A DNA stretch of 64,000 bases from Burkholderia arboris (GTDB lineage: Bacteria > Pseudomonadota > Gammaproteobacteria > Burkholderiales > Burkholderiaceae). Below the pieces are notes generated by a model. It was given only the letters and a program-made list of their open reading frames with translations, made no database searches and was not told where the DNA came from. Of the stretch, positions 8,350-18,431 are shown piece by piece. The stretch is from NCBI RefSeq assembly GCF_902499125.1, contig NZ_CABVPX010000006.1, positions 62,001 through 126,000 on the forward strand, written 5' to 3'. Both the position numbers and the translations under genes were made by a program. The stretch's first letter is position 1; every line of letters begins with the position of its first letter.

Positions 8350-9555
8350 ATGGCAATTTTCAGGCATTCGTGGGTGCGACGTGCGGGCTTCGGCGCCGTC
8401 GCATGGGTGATCGGCGTGACCGCTGCGCACGCAGTGACGGCGACGAGTGTGCCGCTTGCCGCGATGTCGCCCGCACCGGCGACCGTGACCGACCTCGCGG
8501 GCCGCACGGTTCGCGTGCCGGCTCAGGCGCCGCGCCGGATCCTGCTCGGCGAGAGCCGGCTGCTGTCGGCCGTCGCGCTGCTCGACGGCAAGCAGCCGCT
8601 CGCGCGTATCGTCGGCTGGCAGGGCGACCTGCCGCTGATGGACCCGCAGACCTTTGATGCATACGCGCAGGCATTCCCGCAGATCCGCCGGATTCCGCTG
8701 ATCGGCCAGGCGACCGAGGACAGCATCAGTGCCGAGAAGGCGCTGAGCGTGAAACCGGACCTTGCGATCTTCAGCCTCGGCGGGCACGGGCCGAGCCGCT
8801 ACAACGCGCTCGTGAAGCAACTGGAGGCGACCGGGACGACGGTCGTGTTCGTCGACTTCCGGCTGCATCCGCTGCAGAACACGCTGCCGAGCATCGCGCT
8901 GCTCGGCGCGGTCATGCATCGACCCGAGCAGGCGGATGCGTACGCGGCGTTCTACCGGGCGCATCTCGCGCATGTCGAGGCGGTCGTGAACCGGATTCCC
9001 GACGCGCAGCGGCCCAAAGTGTTCGTCGATCTGCTCGCGGGCGTGTGGGACGCCGGCTGCTGCCACACCGCCGGCAACGGCAATTTCGGCGAATTCGTGA
9101 CGGCCGCGGGCGGCCGCAACATCGCGGCGGGCCTGCTGCCCGGCGTGCTCGGCGACATCAGCATGGAGCAGGCGATCGCCGCGCGGCCCGACGTGTATAT
9201 CGCGACCGGCAGCCGCACGAAGCCGGGGCTCGCGTCGCTGCGGGTCGGCGCACGGACGAGTGCGCATGACGCCGCGGCCAGCCTCGCGCAGCTCGCCGCG
9301 CGGCCGGGATTCGATGCGATCAAGGCGATTCACGACGGCCGCGTGCACGGCATCTCGCACAACTACTACGACTCGCCATACAACATCCTCGCGATCGAGG
9401 CGTTCGCGAAGTGGTTCTATCCGCAGCAGTTCAGGGATCTCGATGTGAAGGCAACGCAGGCCGAGCTGCATCGCCGCTTCCTCGCGATCGCGCCGCAGGG
9501 CGCCGAGTGGGTCGACGCGCCGCTGCCGGCCGCTTCGTCGCAGGCGGCACGATGA
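8350..9555 (+). CDS. ABC transporter binding protein for ferric siderophore
   Basis: The product is 401 residues. An N-terminal signal peptide ('MAIFRHSWVRR...VTAAHA') precedes a periplasmic binding protein of the BtuF/FecB class. It opens 'TVTDLAGRTVRVPAQAPRRIL', the usual first strand of this family, and the two lobes include 'KPDLAIFSLGG' and 'ARPDVYIATGS'. The class binds iron chelates, haem or cobalamin; the substrate cannot be read from sequence. It is the first gene of a coupled operon (ATGA overlap with the permease) under a Fur-like box, with a siderophore receptor downstream, so ferric siderophore is the best guess. Confidence 0.9.
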   Translation: MAIFRHSWVRRAGFGAVAWVIGVTAAHAVTATSVPLAAMSPAPATVTDLAGRTVRVPAQAPRRILLGESRLLSAVALLDGKQPLARIVGWQGDLPLMDPQTFDAYAQAFPQIRRIPLIGQATEDSISAEKALSVKPDLAIFSLGGHGPSRYNALVKQLEATGTTVVFVDFRLHPLQNTLPSIALLGAVMHRPEQADAYAAFYRAHLAHVEAVVNRIPDAQRPKVFVDLLAGVWDAGCCHTAGNGNFGEFVTAAGGRNIAAGLLPGVLGDISMEQAIAARPDVYIATGSRTKPGLASLRVGARTSAHDAAASLAQLAARPGFDAIKAIHDGRVHGISHNYYDSPYNILAIEAFAKWFYPQQFRDLDVKATQAELHRRFLAIAPQGAEWVDAPLPAASSQAAR

Positions 9556-10646
9556 GCGACGCCGTGCTTCGGGACACCGCGCCCGGCCAGGCAGCCGGCC
9601 GTGTGCAGGCGGCGAGCCTGCGCGACTACCGCCGGCTCGTGCGGCGGCGCGCGGCCGCGCTGGTCGCCGTTGCGCTGCTGATCGTCGTGTCGGTGCTGTT
9701 CGACCTGTCGTCCGGGCCATCGGGCATGCCGGTCGCGACGCTGCTGCGCACCCTCGTCGAGCGCGCGGGCGCCGATCCGGCCGCGCGCGTGATCGTCTGG
9801 CAGATCCGCCTGCCGTATGCGGCGATGGCCGTGCTCGTCGGCGCGGCGCTCGGCCTCTCCGGCGCCGAGATGCAGACGATCCTCGCCAATCCGCTCGCGA
9901 GCCCGTACACGCTCGGCGTGTCGGCCGCTGCCGCATTCGGAGCGTCGCTCGCGATCGTCCTCGACGTGACGATTCCCGGTGTTGCGCAAACCTGGGTCGT
10001 ATCGGCGAATGCGTTCGTTTTCGCGTTCCTGTCCGCGCTGCTGCTCGACGCGGTCGCGCGCTGGCGCGGGATGAACACCACGGGCGTCGTGTTGATGGGC
10101 ATCGCGCTCGTGTTTGCGTTCCACGCGCTCGTCTCGCTGATGCAGTTCATCGCGTCGGCCGACGCGCTGCAGGGGCTCGTGTTCTGGACGCTCGGTTCGC
10201 TCGCGCGCGCCGACTGGCCCAAGCTCGCGGTGCTCGCCGCGGCGCTCGCGCTGGCGTTGCCGCTGTCGATGCGCAACGCATGGACGCTCACCGCGCTGCG
10301 GCTCGGCGAGGATCGCGCGGCGAGCTTCGGCATCGACGTGAAGCGCGTGCGGCTCGCAACGCTGCTGCGCGTGTCGGTGCTGTCGGCGCTCGCGGTGTCG
10401 TTCGTCGGCACGATCGGCTTCGTCGGGCTGATCGCGCCGCATCTGGCCCGCACGCTGTTCGGCGAGGACCACCGGTTCTATCTGCCCGGCAGCGTGCTGC
10501 TCGGCGCGCTGATGCTGTCGCTCGCGTCGATCGCGTCGAAGCTGATCGTGCCGGGCGTGCTGATCCCGGTCGGGATCGTCACCGCGCTCGTGGGCATTCC
10601 GCTGTTCCTCGGCATCGTCGTGCGTTCGCAGGGAGGTCACGCATGA
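9552..10646 (+). CDS. FecCD-type iron-chelate ABC permease
   Basis: The product is 364 residues with about ten hydrophobic helices. Family marks include 'IRLPYAAMAVLVGAALGLSGAEMQ', 'NPLASPYTLGVSAAAAFGA' and 'GTIGFVGLIAPHLAR' (given in part), the conserved coupling-helix region of BtuC/FhuB/FecCD permeases. It forms the inner-membrane channel of the importer. The start at 9552 overlaps the binding-protein stop by four bases; earlier frame-compatible codons are within that gene. Confidence 0.93.
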   Translation: MSDAVLRDTAPGQAAGRVQAASLRDYRRLVRRRAAALVAVALLIVVSVLFDLSSGPSGMPVATLLRTLVERAGADPAARVIVWQIRLPYAAMAVLVGAALGLSGAEMQTILANPLASPYTLGVSAAAAFGASLAIVLDVTIPGVAQTWVVSANAFVFAFLSALLLDAVARWRGMNTTGVVLMGIALVFAFHALVSLMQFIASADALQGLVFWTLGSLARADWPKLAVLAAALALALPLSMRNAWTLTALRLGEDRAASFGIDVKRVRLATLLRVSVLSALAVSFVGTIGFVGLIAPHLARTLFGEDHRFYLPGSVLLGALMLSLASIASKLIVPGVLIPVGIVTALVGIPLFLGIVVRSQGGHA

Positions 10647-11470
10647 GCGGGCTGACGATCGACGGACTGACCGTGCATTACGGGCGGCGCAACGTGCTTG
10701 TGTCCCTGGGCGCGGGACCGCTGCCGCGCGGTTGCATCACCGCGCTGCTCGGCCCGAACGGCAGCGGCAAGTCGACGCTGCTGCGCACGCTGGCGGGGCT
10801 GACGCGTGCTGCATCGGGCTCGCTCGCGCTCGACGGCGCGGCGTTCGTGCCGGGGCTGCGCGATGCGCGCGCGCACGGTGTCGTGTACCTGCCGCAGGCG
10901 TTGCCGGCCGGCGTGCGTCTGCAGGTACTCGAATCGGTCGTCGTCGCGCGCCGTGCGACGCGGCACGGGTTCATGCCGGCCGGCCGCCACGCGGGCGCGG
11001 AGGATGACGGCACCGCGGCCCTCGCGGTGCTCGCACGGCTCGGCATCGAGGCGCTCGCGCTGCGCACGCTGGACGAACTGTCCGGCGGCCAGCGTCAGCT
11101 CGTCGGCCTCGCCCAGGCGCTCGCCCGCGATCCGCAAGTGCTGCTGCTCGACGAGCCGTTGTCCGCGCTCGACCTCAATCACCAGCACCAGGTGATGGCC
11201 GCGCTGCGCGACATCACGCGCGAGCGGCAGCTCGTGACGGTCGTCGTGCTGCACGACATCAGCGCCGCGTTGCGCGGTTGCGACCGCGCGATGCTGCTGC
11301 ACCGTAGCCGCATCGTGCGCTTCGGGATGCCGGAAGACGTCGTGACGCCCGTCAGCCTCGCCGACGTGTTCGGCGTCGCCGCGCGCATCGAACGCTGCTC
11401 GCGCGGCCAGCTCCAGGTGCTGATCGACGGGCTCGCGTCGAACGATCCGGTTGCCGCCGCCGCGCGCTAA
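10643..11470 (+). CDS. Iron-chelate ABC transporter ATPase
   Basis: The product is 275 residues. Walker A is GPNGSGKST (37-45), the Q-loop 'YLPQ' is near 82-85, the signature LSGGQ is at 146-150, Walker B is 'VLLLDEP' and the switch His is near 204 ('VVLHD'). It is the FecE/BtuD-type energy source for the permease encoded just upstream (ATGA overlap; GGGAGG precedes the start). It lies 36 bases before the receptor gene, so the operon probably continues. Confidence 0.95.
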   Translation: MSGLTIDGLTVHYGRRNVLVSLGAGPLPRGCITALLGPNGSGKSTLLRTLAGLTRAASGSLALDGAAFVPGLRDARAHGVVYLPQALPAGVRLQVLESVVVARRATRHGFMPAGRHAGAEDDGTAALAVLARLGIEALALRTLDELSGGQRQLVGLAQALARDPQVLLLDEPLSALDLNHQHQVMAALRDITRERQLVTVVVLHDISAALRGCDRAMLLHRSRIVRFGMPEDVVTPVSLADVFGVAARIERCSRGQLQVLIDGLASNDPVAAAAR

Positions 11471-11506
11471 CCCGCCTCTTCATTACTCTCATCACCGGCA
11501 GGATTC

Positions 11507-13876
11507 ATGTCGTCGTCTCTTCAACGGGCCGGCCGATCGCCGTCGGCCTTGCTGTCGAACCTGCTGGGCGCCACGCTCGGGCTGGCCATGCTGTCGGCCG
11601 CGCATGCGCAGCCGGGTATGCCGGCCGCCGCGCCGGATGCGTCGTCGTCGGGCGCCACGCTGCCCGCGATCGATATCCACGCGCATTCGTCGCCGTACCG
11701 CACCGAATTCCTGCAATCGGACCAGTTCACCGCGCCGCTGCTGGACATCGCACAGAGCGTCGCGGTCATCCCGAAGAAAGTGCTCGACGAGCAGCAGGCG
11801 CAGAGCCTGCAGGACATCCTGAAGAACGTGCCCGGCATCACGTTCACGTCGGGCGAGGGCAACCTCGGCTGGGGTGACATGTTCACGATCCGCGGTTTTT
11901 CGGGCGAGCAGAGCATCACCGTCGACGGCATTCGCGACGCGGGCCTCGCCGGACGCACGGATACGTTCAACGTCGAGCGCGTCGAAGTGTTCAAGGGCAC
12001 CGGCACGATCGAGTCCGGCGTCGCCGCGCCCGGCGGCAGCGTGAACCTCGTCAGCAAGGAAGCGCATGCCGGCGACGCGTACCACTTTTCGACGACGCTC
12101 GGCACCGCCAGCTACCGCCGCGTGACGGCCGACCTCAACAAGCAGTTGACGCCGACGTCGGCGTTCAGGTTGAACCTGATGCGCCACTACAACGCGGTCG
12201 ACGGCCGCGCTGTGACCGACTACGACCGCTGGGGCGTGGCCGGTTCGCTGGCGCTCGGTCTCGGCACGCCGACGCGCGTGACGATCGACTATCTGCACCA
12301 GAACGACGTGAACACGCCCGACACCGGCGTGCCGATCGCGCGCGGCACCGGCGGCGCGCGGATGCCGGGCGTGCCGCGCAACGGCTGGTACGGCGATCCG
12401 AACCTGTTCACCGATCGCGAAGTGACGGACCGCGCGACGGTCAAGGTCGAGCACGACTTCAACGACAACGTGCGGATTTCCAACCTCAGCCGCTTCGAGC
12501 AGACCGACCGCATCACCGTGCTGTCGCCCGCGCGCTTCAATTCGACCGGCGGCACGTCGTACGGCTATGGCGGCACCGGGCCGCTCGTTACGAGCGGCGC
12601 AGGGCTCGCGTCGTACAGCGGCTATGCGCCGCTCGCGAACCCGTCGTCGCTGGCGGTGCTGCGCGGCAGCAACTACGGCACGTCGAAGCGCTATGACATC
12701 GTGGCGAACGAAACCAACCTGAATCTCTCGTTCGACACGGGCGGCCTGCATCACGACGTCGTCGCGGGCGCCGAGGTCTATCACGAGCGCTACGGCGATC
12801 TTGCGCGCACGATTCTCGCGCCGTCGGTGAACCCGGTGATGAACCTGACGAACGCATACGGCACGAGCATGGGCGGCGTGCCGACGCTGGAAGGCGGCGC
12901 GGGCGACTATGCGTCGCTGACCGATGCGGGCGTGTACCTGCGCGATACCGTGACCGTCACGCCGAAGTGGATCGTCGAGGGCGCGGTGCGCTACGACCGT
13001 TTCTCGCTGAAGCAGGTCAACGGCGCGGCGAACGCGCACACGGTCGCGCGCAGCAACGACGGCGCGTTGAGCGGCCGGATCGGCATCACGTACAAGCCGG
13101 TGCCGTTCGGCAGCCTCTATGCGACCTACAGCCGGGCCGCGCAGCCGTCCGCGGTGGGCGCGACGACCAACAACGTGATCTACGGCAACACGTCGAGCCA
13201 GGACCTGCAGGCGGCCGTCGCGCAGACGTGGGAAGTCGGCTCGAAATGGGATCTGTTCGATCACCGGCTGTCGGTGACGGGGGCGCTGTTTCGCACGAAA
13301 CTGTCCGATTCGTGGGATTACGGCGACGGCACGACGACGGTCGTTCGTGCGCTGCCGCCGCGCCGGGTGGACGGCCTCGAGCTCGGCGTGTCGGGCAACC
13401 TGACCGAACGATGGTCCGCGTTCGCGGGATTCGCCGCGATGCGCGGCCGCATCACGAAGGGCGCGAATGCCGGGCTGCGGCCGGCCAACGTGCCCAACGC
13501 GACGTTCAACCTGTGGACGACGTATGCCGTCACGCCGAAGCTGTCGGTCAGCTACGGCGCGCAGTACGTCGGCACGCGACGCTATACCGACAACGGCTAC
13601 GTCGGCGGTCAGAACAACAACAGCAGTACCGTGAACGGCGCGAGCGGCAAGCATCCCGTCTACGTCGCGGACGGCGAAAAGGCACCGTCGTTCTGGCTGC
13701 ATTCGATCGCCGCGCGCTACGAGGTCGACAAGCATCTGACAGTGGGGCTCAACGTGCAGAACCTGTTCGACACGTTCTACTACTCGGCGATCGGCGCTTC
13801 GCTCGACGGCTTCCAGCTGTATGGCGTGCCGGGAGCCGGGCGCACCGTGATGGCAACCGCCGATATCCGGTTCTGA
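11507..13876 (+). CDS. TonB-dependent siderophore receptor
   Basis: This 789-residue outer-membrane receptor has a signal peptide ending near residue 35 ('LSAAHAQ'). A plug domain follows: '[19 protein letters not shown]', '[13 protein letters not shown]', '[19 protein letters not shown]' and '[17 protein letters not shown]'. A 22-strand barrel then ends '...[11 protein letters not shown]'. The plug is typical of FhuA/FiuA-like ferric siderophore receptors. Transport needs TonB-ExbBD, which is not in the window. It sits between the ABC importer and a PiuC-type gene. PiuC genes often accompany catecholate receptors such as PiuA and Fiu, which hints at a catecholate ligand (inference). Confidence 0.94.
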   Translation: MSSSLQRAGRSPSALLSNLLGATLGLAMLSAAHAQPGMPAAAPDASSSGATLPAIDIHAHSSPYRTEFLQSDQFTAPLLDIAQSVAVIPKKVLDEQQAQSLQDILKNVPGITFTSGEGNLGWGDMFTIRGFSGEQSITVDGIRDAGLAGRTDTFNVERVEVFKGTGTIESGVAAPGGSVNLVSKEAHAGDAYHFSTTLGTASYRRVTADLNKQLTPTSAFRLNLMRHYNAVDGRAVTDYDRWGVAGSLALGLGTPTRVTIDYLHQNDVNTPDTGVPIARGTGGARMPGVPRNGWYGDPNLFTDREVTDRATVKVEHDFNDNVRISNLSRFEQTDRITVLSPARFNSTGGTSYGYGGTGPLVTSGAGLASYSGYAPLANPSSLAVLRGSNYGTSKRYDIVANETNLNLSFDTGGLHHDVVAGAEVYHERYGDLARTILAPSVNPVMNLTNAYGTSMGGVPTLEGGAGDYASLTDAGVYLRDTVTVTPKWIVEGAVRYDRFSLKQVNGAANAHTVARSNDGALSGRIGITYKPVPFGSLYATYSRAAQPSAVGATTNNVIYGNTSSQDLQAAVAQTWEVGSKWDLFDHRLSVTGALFRTKLSDSWDYGDGTTTVVRALPPRRVDGLELGVSGNLTERWSAFAGFAAMRGRITKGANAGLRPANVPNATFNLWTTYAVTPKLSVSYGAQYVGTRRYTDNGYVGGQNNNSSTVNGASGKHPVYVADGEKAPSFWLHSIAARYEVDKHLTVGLNVQNLFDTFYYSAIGASLDGFQLYGVPGAGRTVMATADIRF

Positions 13877-13917
13877 CGCCTGCGCGTGTCCGCATTCATT
13901 TCGAAGGAAACCACACG

Positions 13918-14598
13918 ATGATGATCGAGATTCCGGGTGTGTTCAGCCCGGCAGAGGCCGCCCGGCTCGTCGAGCGGCTGCGCGCTGCGCAATGGGTCGA
14001 CGGGCGTGCGACGGCCGGTGCGCAATCGCGGCGCGTGAAGGAGAACCGGCAACTCGACGGCGACGATCCGCTCGCGCGCGAGATCGGCGACGAGATCATT
14101 CGCCGTCTCGCACAGAATGCGGTGTTCATGTCGGCGGCGTTGCCCAGGCGGATTTATCCGCCGCTGTTCAACCGATATGCCGGCGGCGAGTCGTTCGGCT
14201 ATCACGTCGACAATGCAGTGCGCGGCGTTCGCGCGTCGCGCGAACGTGTGCGCACGGATCTGTCGGCCACGTTGTTCCTGAACGACCCGGCGAGCTATGA
14301 CGGCGGTGAGCTCGTCGTGCGCGACACGTATGGCGAGCATCGCGCCAAGCTCGCGGCTGGCAGCATGATCCTGTACCCGGGATCGAGCGTGCACAAGGTC
14401 GAAGCGGTGACGCGCGGCGAGCGGCTGGCGTCGTTTTTCTGGGTCGAGAGCCTTGTGCGCGAGGATGCGCAGCGGAGCCTGCTACTGGATATGGATGTCG
14501 CGATCCAGCGGTTGACGCAGCAGGACGCAGATGCGGAGTCGTTGTTGCAACTGACCGGCGCGTATCACAACCTGTTGAGGAGGTGGGCGGATGTCTGA
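13918..14598 (+). CDS. piuC: PiuC/YbiX-type Fe(II)/2-oxoglutarate dioxygenase
   Basis: The product is 226 residues and matches PKHD-type hydroxylases in length. The iron-binding triad is His96 and Asp98 ('GYHVDNAV') with His159 ('SSVHKVEAV'); Arg169 ('GERLASFFW') is placed to hold 2-oxoglutarate. The N-terminus '[17 protein letters not shown]' and '[15 protein letters not shown]' are family marks. The substrate is not established for the family, but the gene regularly follows TonB-dependent iron receptors, as here (about 40 bases after the receptor, with GAAGGAAA upstream of the start). Confidence 0.92.
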   Translation: MMIEIPGVFSPAEAARLVERLRAAQWVDGRATAGAQSRRVKENRQLDGDDPLAREIGDEIIRRLAQNAVFMSAALPRRIYPPLFNRYAGGESFGYHVDNAVRGVRASRERVRTDLSATLFLNDPASYDGGELVVRDTYGEHRAKLAAGSMILYPGSSVHKVEAVTRGERLASFFWVESLVREDAQRSLLLDMDVAIQRLTQQDADAESLLQLTGAYHNLLRRWADV

Positions 14599-14765
14599 GC
14601 CTCGCGTGGCCGGATGACATCCCGAGATCGAAATCCACCAGGACGAGACGCAAATCCACCTGGAACGGCGTGGGGCGGGGCAGAATAGGGCGAACGTGGC
14701 GAATGCCGGCCGTTGTCGGCCGATCGCCGACTCATGACAATCCAACTCGTCTCCAGGCGTTCCAG

Positions 14766-15563
14766 ATGGCCACTATCCTGCGTCTATTCCGGTCGGCACC
14801 ACGAACGACGGCGGGCGTCGCTTGCGTCGTCAGCCTGCTCACGGGGTGCGCCGCGATGACTTCATCCGTTCCGGCCGATCCCGAGCAGCAGTTCGTGACG
14901 GAGCAGCGAAACGCCAACATGCTGTACCTCCAAAGCCTGGCCGCGTACAAGCCCGCTTTCGAGAATCCCGGCAGTTTCAGTCGCGCGCAAGTGCTGGCGA
15001 AGTACGACGCGATGCTTTATCAATACTCGGTCGCCGCGGTCAGCTATATCCGCACGGTTTATCCGGCCGCCAGGCAAACGCTGCCGCCGTCCCTGCAGCC
15101 GTTGCCTGCACCGTCCGGCCCGGTCGGTATCGCGGACGTGAACCGGCACTACGAGCATGCGCTCGAGATGAACGCCGGCATGTGGGAGATCGGCATGGCG
15201 GCGGATTTCGGCAAGCCGTCGAAACTGGCGGTTCCGAAATACAACGGACCGTTGCTGTTCATGCCGGTTGCGCCGCCTTTTCCACCGTTGCAGGACGTTC
15301 GCGATCCCCAGTTCGCGCGGCTGGTGACCATGACCAAGAAAGTGGACGACGCGCAGAAGGCAGACCTTGCTCGACAGAATGCAGCGAACGCGAAACTGAT
15401 GGCAGAGACCGCCGCGCGCAGAGCGGCAAACCGCCCGCCGGGGCCGGATCCGCTTGACTCGATCAATCCGCGGACCGGGTTGCCGTATCCGCCGCCGGCA
15501 CAGGAGACGCAGCGCTGGTGCACGATGATGGGCAATGGCGTCGGCGGTCGGGTTCCGTGTTGA
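14766..15563 (+). CDS. Hypothetical lipoprotein
   Basis: The product is 265 residues. The N-terminus 'MATILRLFRSAPRTTAGVACVVSLLTGC' has a lipobox LLTGC with Cys28 as the anchor. The rest is soluble, helical in the middle ('RNANMLYLQSLAAYKP', 'VDDAQKADLARQNAANAK') and Pro-rich at the end ('NPRTGLPYPPPAQE'), with a closing pair of cysteines. I recognise no family. The ATG at 14766 is chosen because the signal peptide begins there. No operon partner is evident. Confidence 0.65.
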   Translation: MATILRLFRSAPRTTAGVACVVSLLTGCAAMTSSVPADPEQQFVTEQRNANMLYLQSLAAYKPAFENPGSFSRAQVLAKYDAMLYQYSVAAVSYIRTVYPAARQTLPPSLQPLPAPSGPVGIADVNRHYEHALEMNAGMWEIGMAADFGKPSKLAVPKYNGPLLFMPVAPPFPPLQDVRDPQFARLVTMTKKVDDAQKADLARQNAANAKLMAETAARRAANRPPGPDPLDSINPRTGLPYPPPAQETQRWCTMMGNGVGGRVPC

Positions 15564-16323
15564 CGCGTGGAGATCGGCAGCAGGGTGGTGGGATGAGTCG
15601 GCGACAATATGATCCGGATACACGAAAAATCACCGATTTTCCGCTTCAACTGAATTGACTTTTCAGCGTGAAAAATGGCTCTGCGGACATCAGCCGCCAT
15701 CCACGATGCGGCTGATGCGACGATAGCAGGGATACCACATGCAAACGTCAATGCATTGCGAGTGCAGGCGGAAATTTCTTGAATTCCGGTCGAAATATTT
15801 CGGATTCGGCTTTGAATTGATCAATTAAATCGATTCGAGAAATAAAGCATGGAATCACACCGAGCGGCAAAACTGCCGCTCCCGCATCGCCTGCCTGGCC
15901 GAAAGTAACCGCGCGCCAAAACGTGCCGGTTCCGGTTTGACGGCACGCCGCGACAGGCGCCGACGGCCACTGCGTCCGGTTCCGGAAACCCGCCACTGTG
16001 GCGGATCTCATCGAACACCCTCCCGTTCGGCGACCCGGTCGTCTCCGTGCTTTTCCATGTTCGACAAGGCTCGCGACAGCGGAATGGTCCACGCGTGCGG
16101 ACACACGGCACGCCGACATCGTTGGCCGGTCCGACCTGTACCGCGAGCGCCAACGACGTAATCCCCACGTCGGCATTCCGGCACGGAAGTTGTCACTCTT
16201 TTAAGAATTTCCTTGACATCCGTAATACGGATGTCATTTCATACGGTCTGAAATATTTCACAGTGTTACAAAGAATTCGACTCATTAGTTTAGTTTTCCT
16301 CAATAAACAGGGTGTCGGAGAAC
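15564..16323. other. Long AT-richer intergenic region
   Basis: About 760 bases hold no ORF with coding character. Base composition is visibly richer in A/T than the neighbours, especially 15600-15860 and 16195-16330. The clearest structure is the palindrome at 16214-16236. No RNA gene is recognised. Confidence 0.5.
16214..16236. promoter_or_regulatory. Perfect 23-nt palindrome, probable operator
   Basis: Two 11-nt arms, tgacatccgta and tacggatgtca, are exact inverse complements around one central A. The left arm overlaps a TTGACA hexamer (16213-16218) suited to a -35 element, though no good -10 is seen at the right distance. It lies about 88 bases before the hydrolase gene at 16324. A dimeric repressor or activator site is the natural reading; the regulator is unknown. 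Confidence 0.6.
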
Positions 16324-18273
16324 ATGAAAAAAACACAATGGGCGGGGGATCGTCCTTTTTTTGGGAGCAATGCCCGGCTGCTGAGTCTGCTGGTGCCGAT
16401 TGCAATCCAGCTGGCCGGATGCGGCGGGGATGATTCGGCTTCGCCGCGCGCATCGAACGACGGGAGCGGCCAATCGACTCAACCCGGCACCGTGACGACG
16501 GCCCCCGTGCCGGCACCCTTTACGCCGCCCACGCCGGTGCCCGAAGTCGGCGCGCAGTACGAGCGCTCGCCGACCGGGTTGTCCTATCCGAAGCTGGCTG
16601 CGCTGTATCCGGGACACGATGGCCCGACTGTCGAGAACGGCATGATCTTGCCCTGGCTGTCGATGCGGCCGCCACTGAAGCTGAACGTGATGGTGCAGAC
16701 CCCGTTCGACACGGACGCGGACGGCAAACCCGACCGGATCGCGCTGCGCATCGTGCAGCCTGCCGAAGTGGCGGAGGGGCTCAAGACACCGGTCATCGTG
16801 CGGCCGTCGGTGTACTACGCGGATCCGACTTACGCGACGCAGGCGCGCGCGCCGTTTCTCGGCGAGGCGGAGTATCTGCGGATGGGTTACACGATCGTCT
16901 ACGCGGATTCGATCGGCACCAACCAGTCGGACGGCTGCTGGTCGGTGATGGACCGTACCGAACGCGACGCGATGGCGAGCGTCGTGCGTTGGTTGACGGG
17001 CGACCCGGTCGCACCGGGTTTCGACCCGCAGGGCAAACAGGTTGCGGCATCCTGGTCGACCGGGCACGTCGCGATGGAGGGGATTTCCTATGGCGGCACG
17101 TTGCCCACGATGGTCGCGGCGACGGGGGTGCCGGGGCTGGAGGCGATCGTGCCGGTGGAGGGCATCAGTAGCGGGTACGACTATTTCCGTTACAACGGCG
17201 TGATCGCGGATATCGACAACACGGTATCGCTCGGCAGCTACATGAAATCCCAGCAGGCGTCCGCTCGTGCGCCAATCTGCGAACCCGCGCGCGTCGCGGC
17301 CGTCACGGCTTCCGACAACACGACCTATGCGTACAACGAGTTCTGGAAGGCGCGCAACACGGTGTCGCTCGTCGACCGGATTCAGGCCGCTACGCTGATT
17401 GCACAGGGGCAGGCCGACAACAACGTCAAGACGAAGAACGCGACGCAACTGTACGACGCGTTGTATCGCGCGAAGAAGCCGGTGCAGCTCTGGCTGCACA
17501 GCCGAAACCATGACGATCCCGCGTGGCAAAAGGAATGGCAGAAGCAGATCGCGATGTGGTACTCACGCTATCTGTTCGGCGTCAACAATGGCGTCGAGAC
17601 GCAGCCGACGTACGTTCGGGAGACGCCGGCGGGTGACATCCCGGTTGGCGCAACGCTGCCTCCCGATCCGAACAACACGGACGACACGCTGATCGGCCAC
17701 TGCCATTCAGGCCACAATCCGCGCGACTGCATTCCGACGGGTGAGCTGTTCATCAAGGAGGATGCATGGCCCAAGACGGCCGACACGTCCTACTACCTGC
17801 GCGGCGACGGACGGGCGGGAGGATTGCTGACGCCGAATACGGCGGAGGGCACGCCGGCTGCGTCGGTCGATTTGAGCAACGCCACGGCCGTGACTTACGA
17901 GACGAAATCGCTCGCGAACGCGACCCGCTACGCCGGCGCGATCCGGGTCGCGATGCGTGGCCGGTTTGCGCCGGCCGTCACCAACATCAAGGCCACGTTG
18001 TCGGTGGACGGGCACGACGTGACCTACGGTTGGGCAAATCCGCGCTTCTACAAGGGGCTGGAGGTCGCACAACCGATCGCGCCGAACACGGACTACGATT
18101 TTTCGCTGGAGATGATGCCGCGCGATTTCACGGTACTGCCGGGCAGCAAGGTCAAGTTGAAGCTGGAGGGCTACCAGGGCACGTCACTGGTGACGCTCGA
18201 CCTGTCGCACACGGTGCTCTCGATGCCGGTTGTTCCGAAGGCACGCGTCGCGGCAGTCATGATGGCGAAGTAG
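16324..18273 (+). CDS. Secreted S15/CocE-like serine hydrolase lipoprotein
   Basis: The product is 649 residues with a lipoprotein signal ending LAGC (Cys33) followed by GGDD and a Ser/Thr/Pro linker. The hydrolase domain has the nucleophile motif GISYGG (Ser255), a likely acid Asp365 ('QGQADNNV') and a His near 396 ('HSRNHDDPAW'), in the order of Xaa-Pro dipeptidyl-peptidase/CocE alpha/beta hydrolases. The C-terminal 200 residues resemble the jelly-roll of that family ('DYDFSLEMMPRDFTVLPGSKVKLKLEGYQ', in part). The predicted role is hydrolysis of X-Pro peptides or esters at the envelope surface. The ATG at 16324 has GGAG just upstream; an in-frame GTG at 16312 is less likely. Confidence 0.8.
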   Translation: MKKTQWAGDRPFFGSNARLLSLLVPIAIQLAGCGGDDSASPRASNDGSGQSTQPGTVTTAPVPAPFTPPTPVPEVGAQYERSPTGLSYPKLAALYPGHDGPTVENGMILPWLSMRPPLKLNVMVQTPFDTDADGKPDRIALRIVQPAEVAEGLKTPVIVRPSVYYADPTYATQARAPFLGEAEYLRMGYTIVYADSIGTNQSDGCWSVMDRTERDAMASVVRWLTGDPVAPGFDPQGKQVAASWSTGHVAMEGISYGGTLPTMVAATGVPGLEAIVPVEGISSGYDYFRYNGVIADIDNTVSLGSYMKSQQASARAPICEPARVAAVTASDNTTYAYNEFWKARNTVSLVDRIQAATLIAQGQADNNVKTKNATQLYDALYRAKKPVQLWLHSRNHDDPAWQKEWQKQIAMWYSRYLFGVNNGVETQPTYVRETPAGDIPVGATLPPDPNNTDDTLIGHCHSGHNPRDCIPTGELFIKEDAWPKTADTSYYLRGDGRAGGLLTPNTAEGTPAASVDLSNATAVTYETKSLANATRYAGAIRVAMRGRFAPAVTNIKATLSVDGHDVTYGWANPRFYKGLEVAQPIAPNTDYDFSLEMMPRDFTVLPGSKVKLKLEGYQGTSLVTLDLSHTVLSMPVVPKARVAAVMMAK

Positions 18274-18294
18274 CAGGCGGGGCACGTTGTGAAT

Positions 18295-18331
18295 CGATAG
18301 CCGGCGGCGGGACGTCTCGCCGACGCTATCG
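18295..18331. terminator. Hairpin between the two hydrolase genes
   Basis: CGATAG (18295-18300) pairs with CTATCG (18326-18331), and an inner GGCG/CGCC pair extends the stem. There is no T tract, so it may be an attenuating or mRNA-stabilising hairpin rather than a terminator. Confidence 0.25.
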
Positions 18332-18431
18332 GGCATGACGCGGTATGCGACGCAAGGTTGTTCGGGTTGATCGAAGTCGTTGTGTGTTTCTAAGCATATC
18401 TAATGAATTGAACTGTTCAGGAGATTGATCG

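Noticed and set aside
8350..9936. Minus-strand frame of 534 codons opposite the iron-importer genes
   Set aside because: The product is low in hydrophobic residues and Arg-rich, with no start logic. The plus-strand operon has clear family motifs.
15594..15659. A 21-codon frame in the long intergenic gap
   Set aside because: There is no ribosome site, no neighbour logic and a length within chance.
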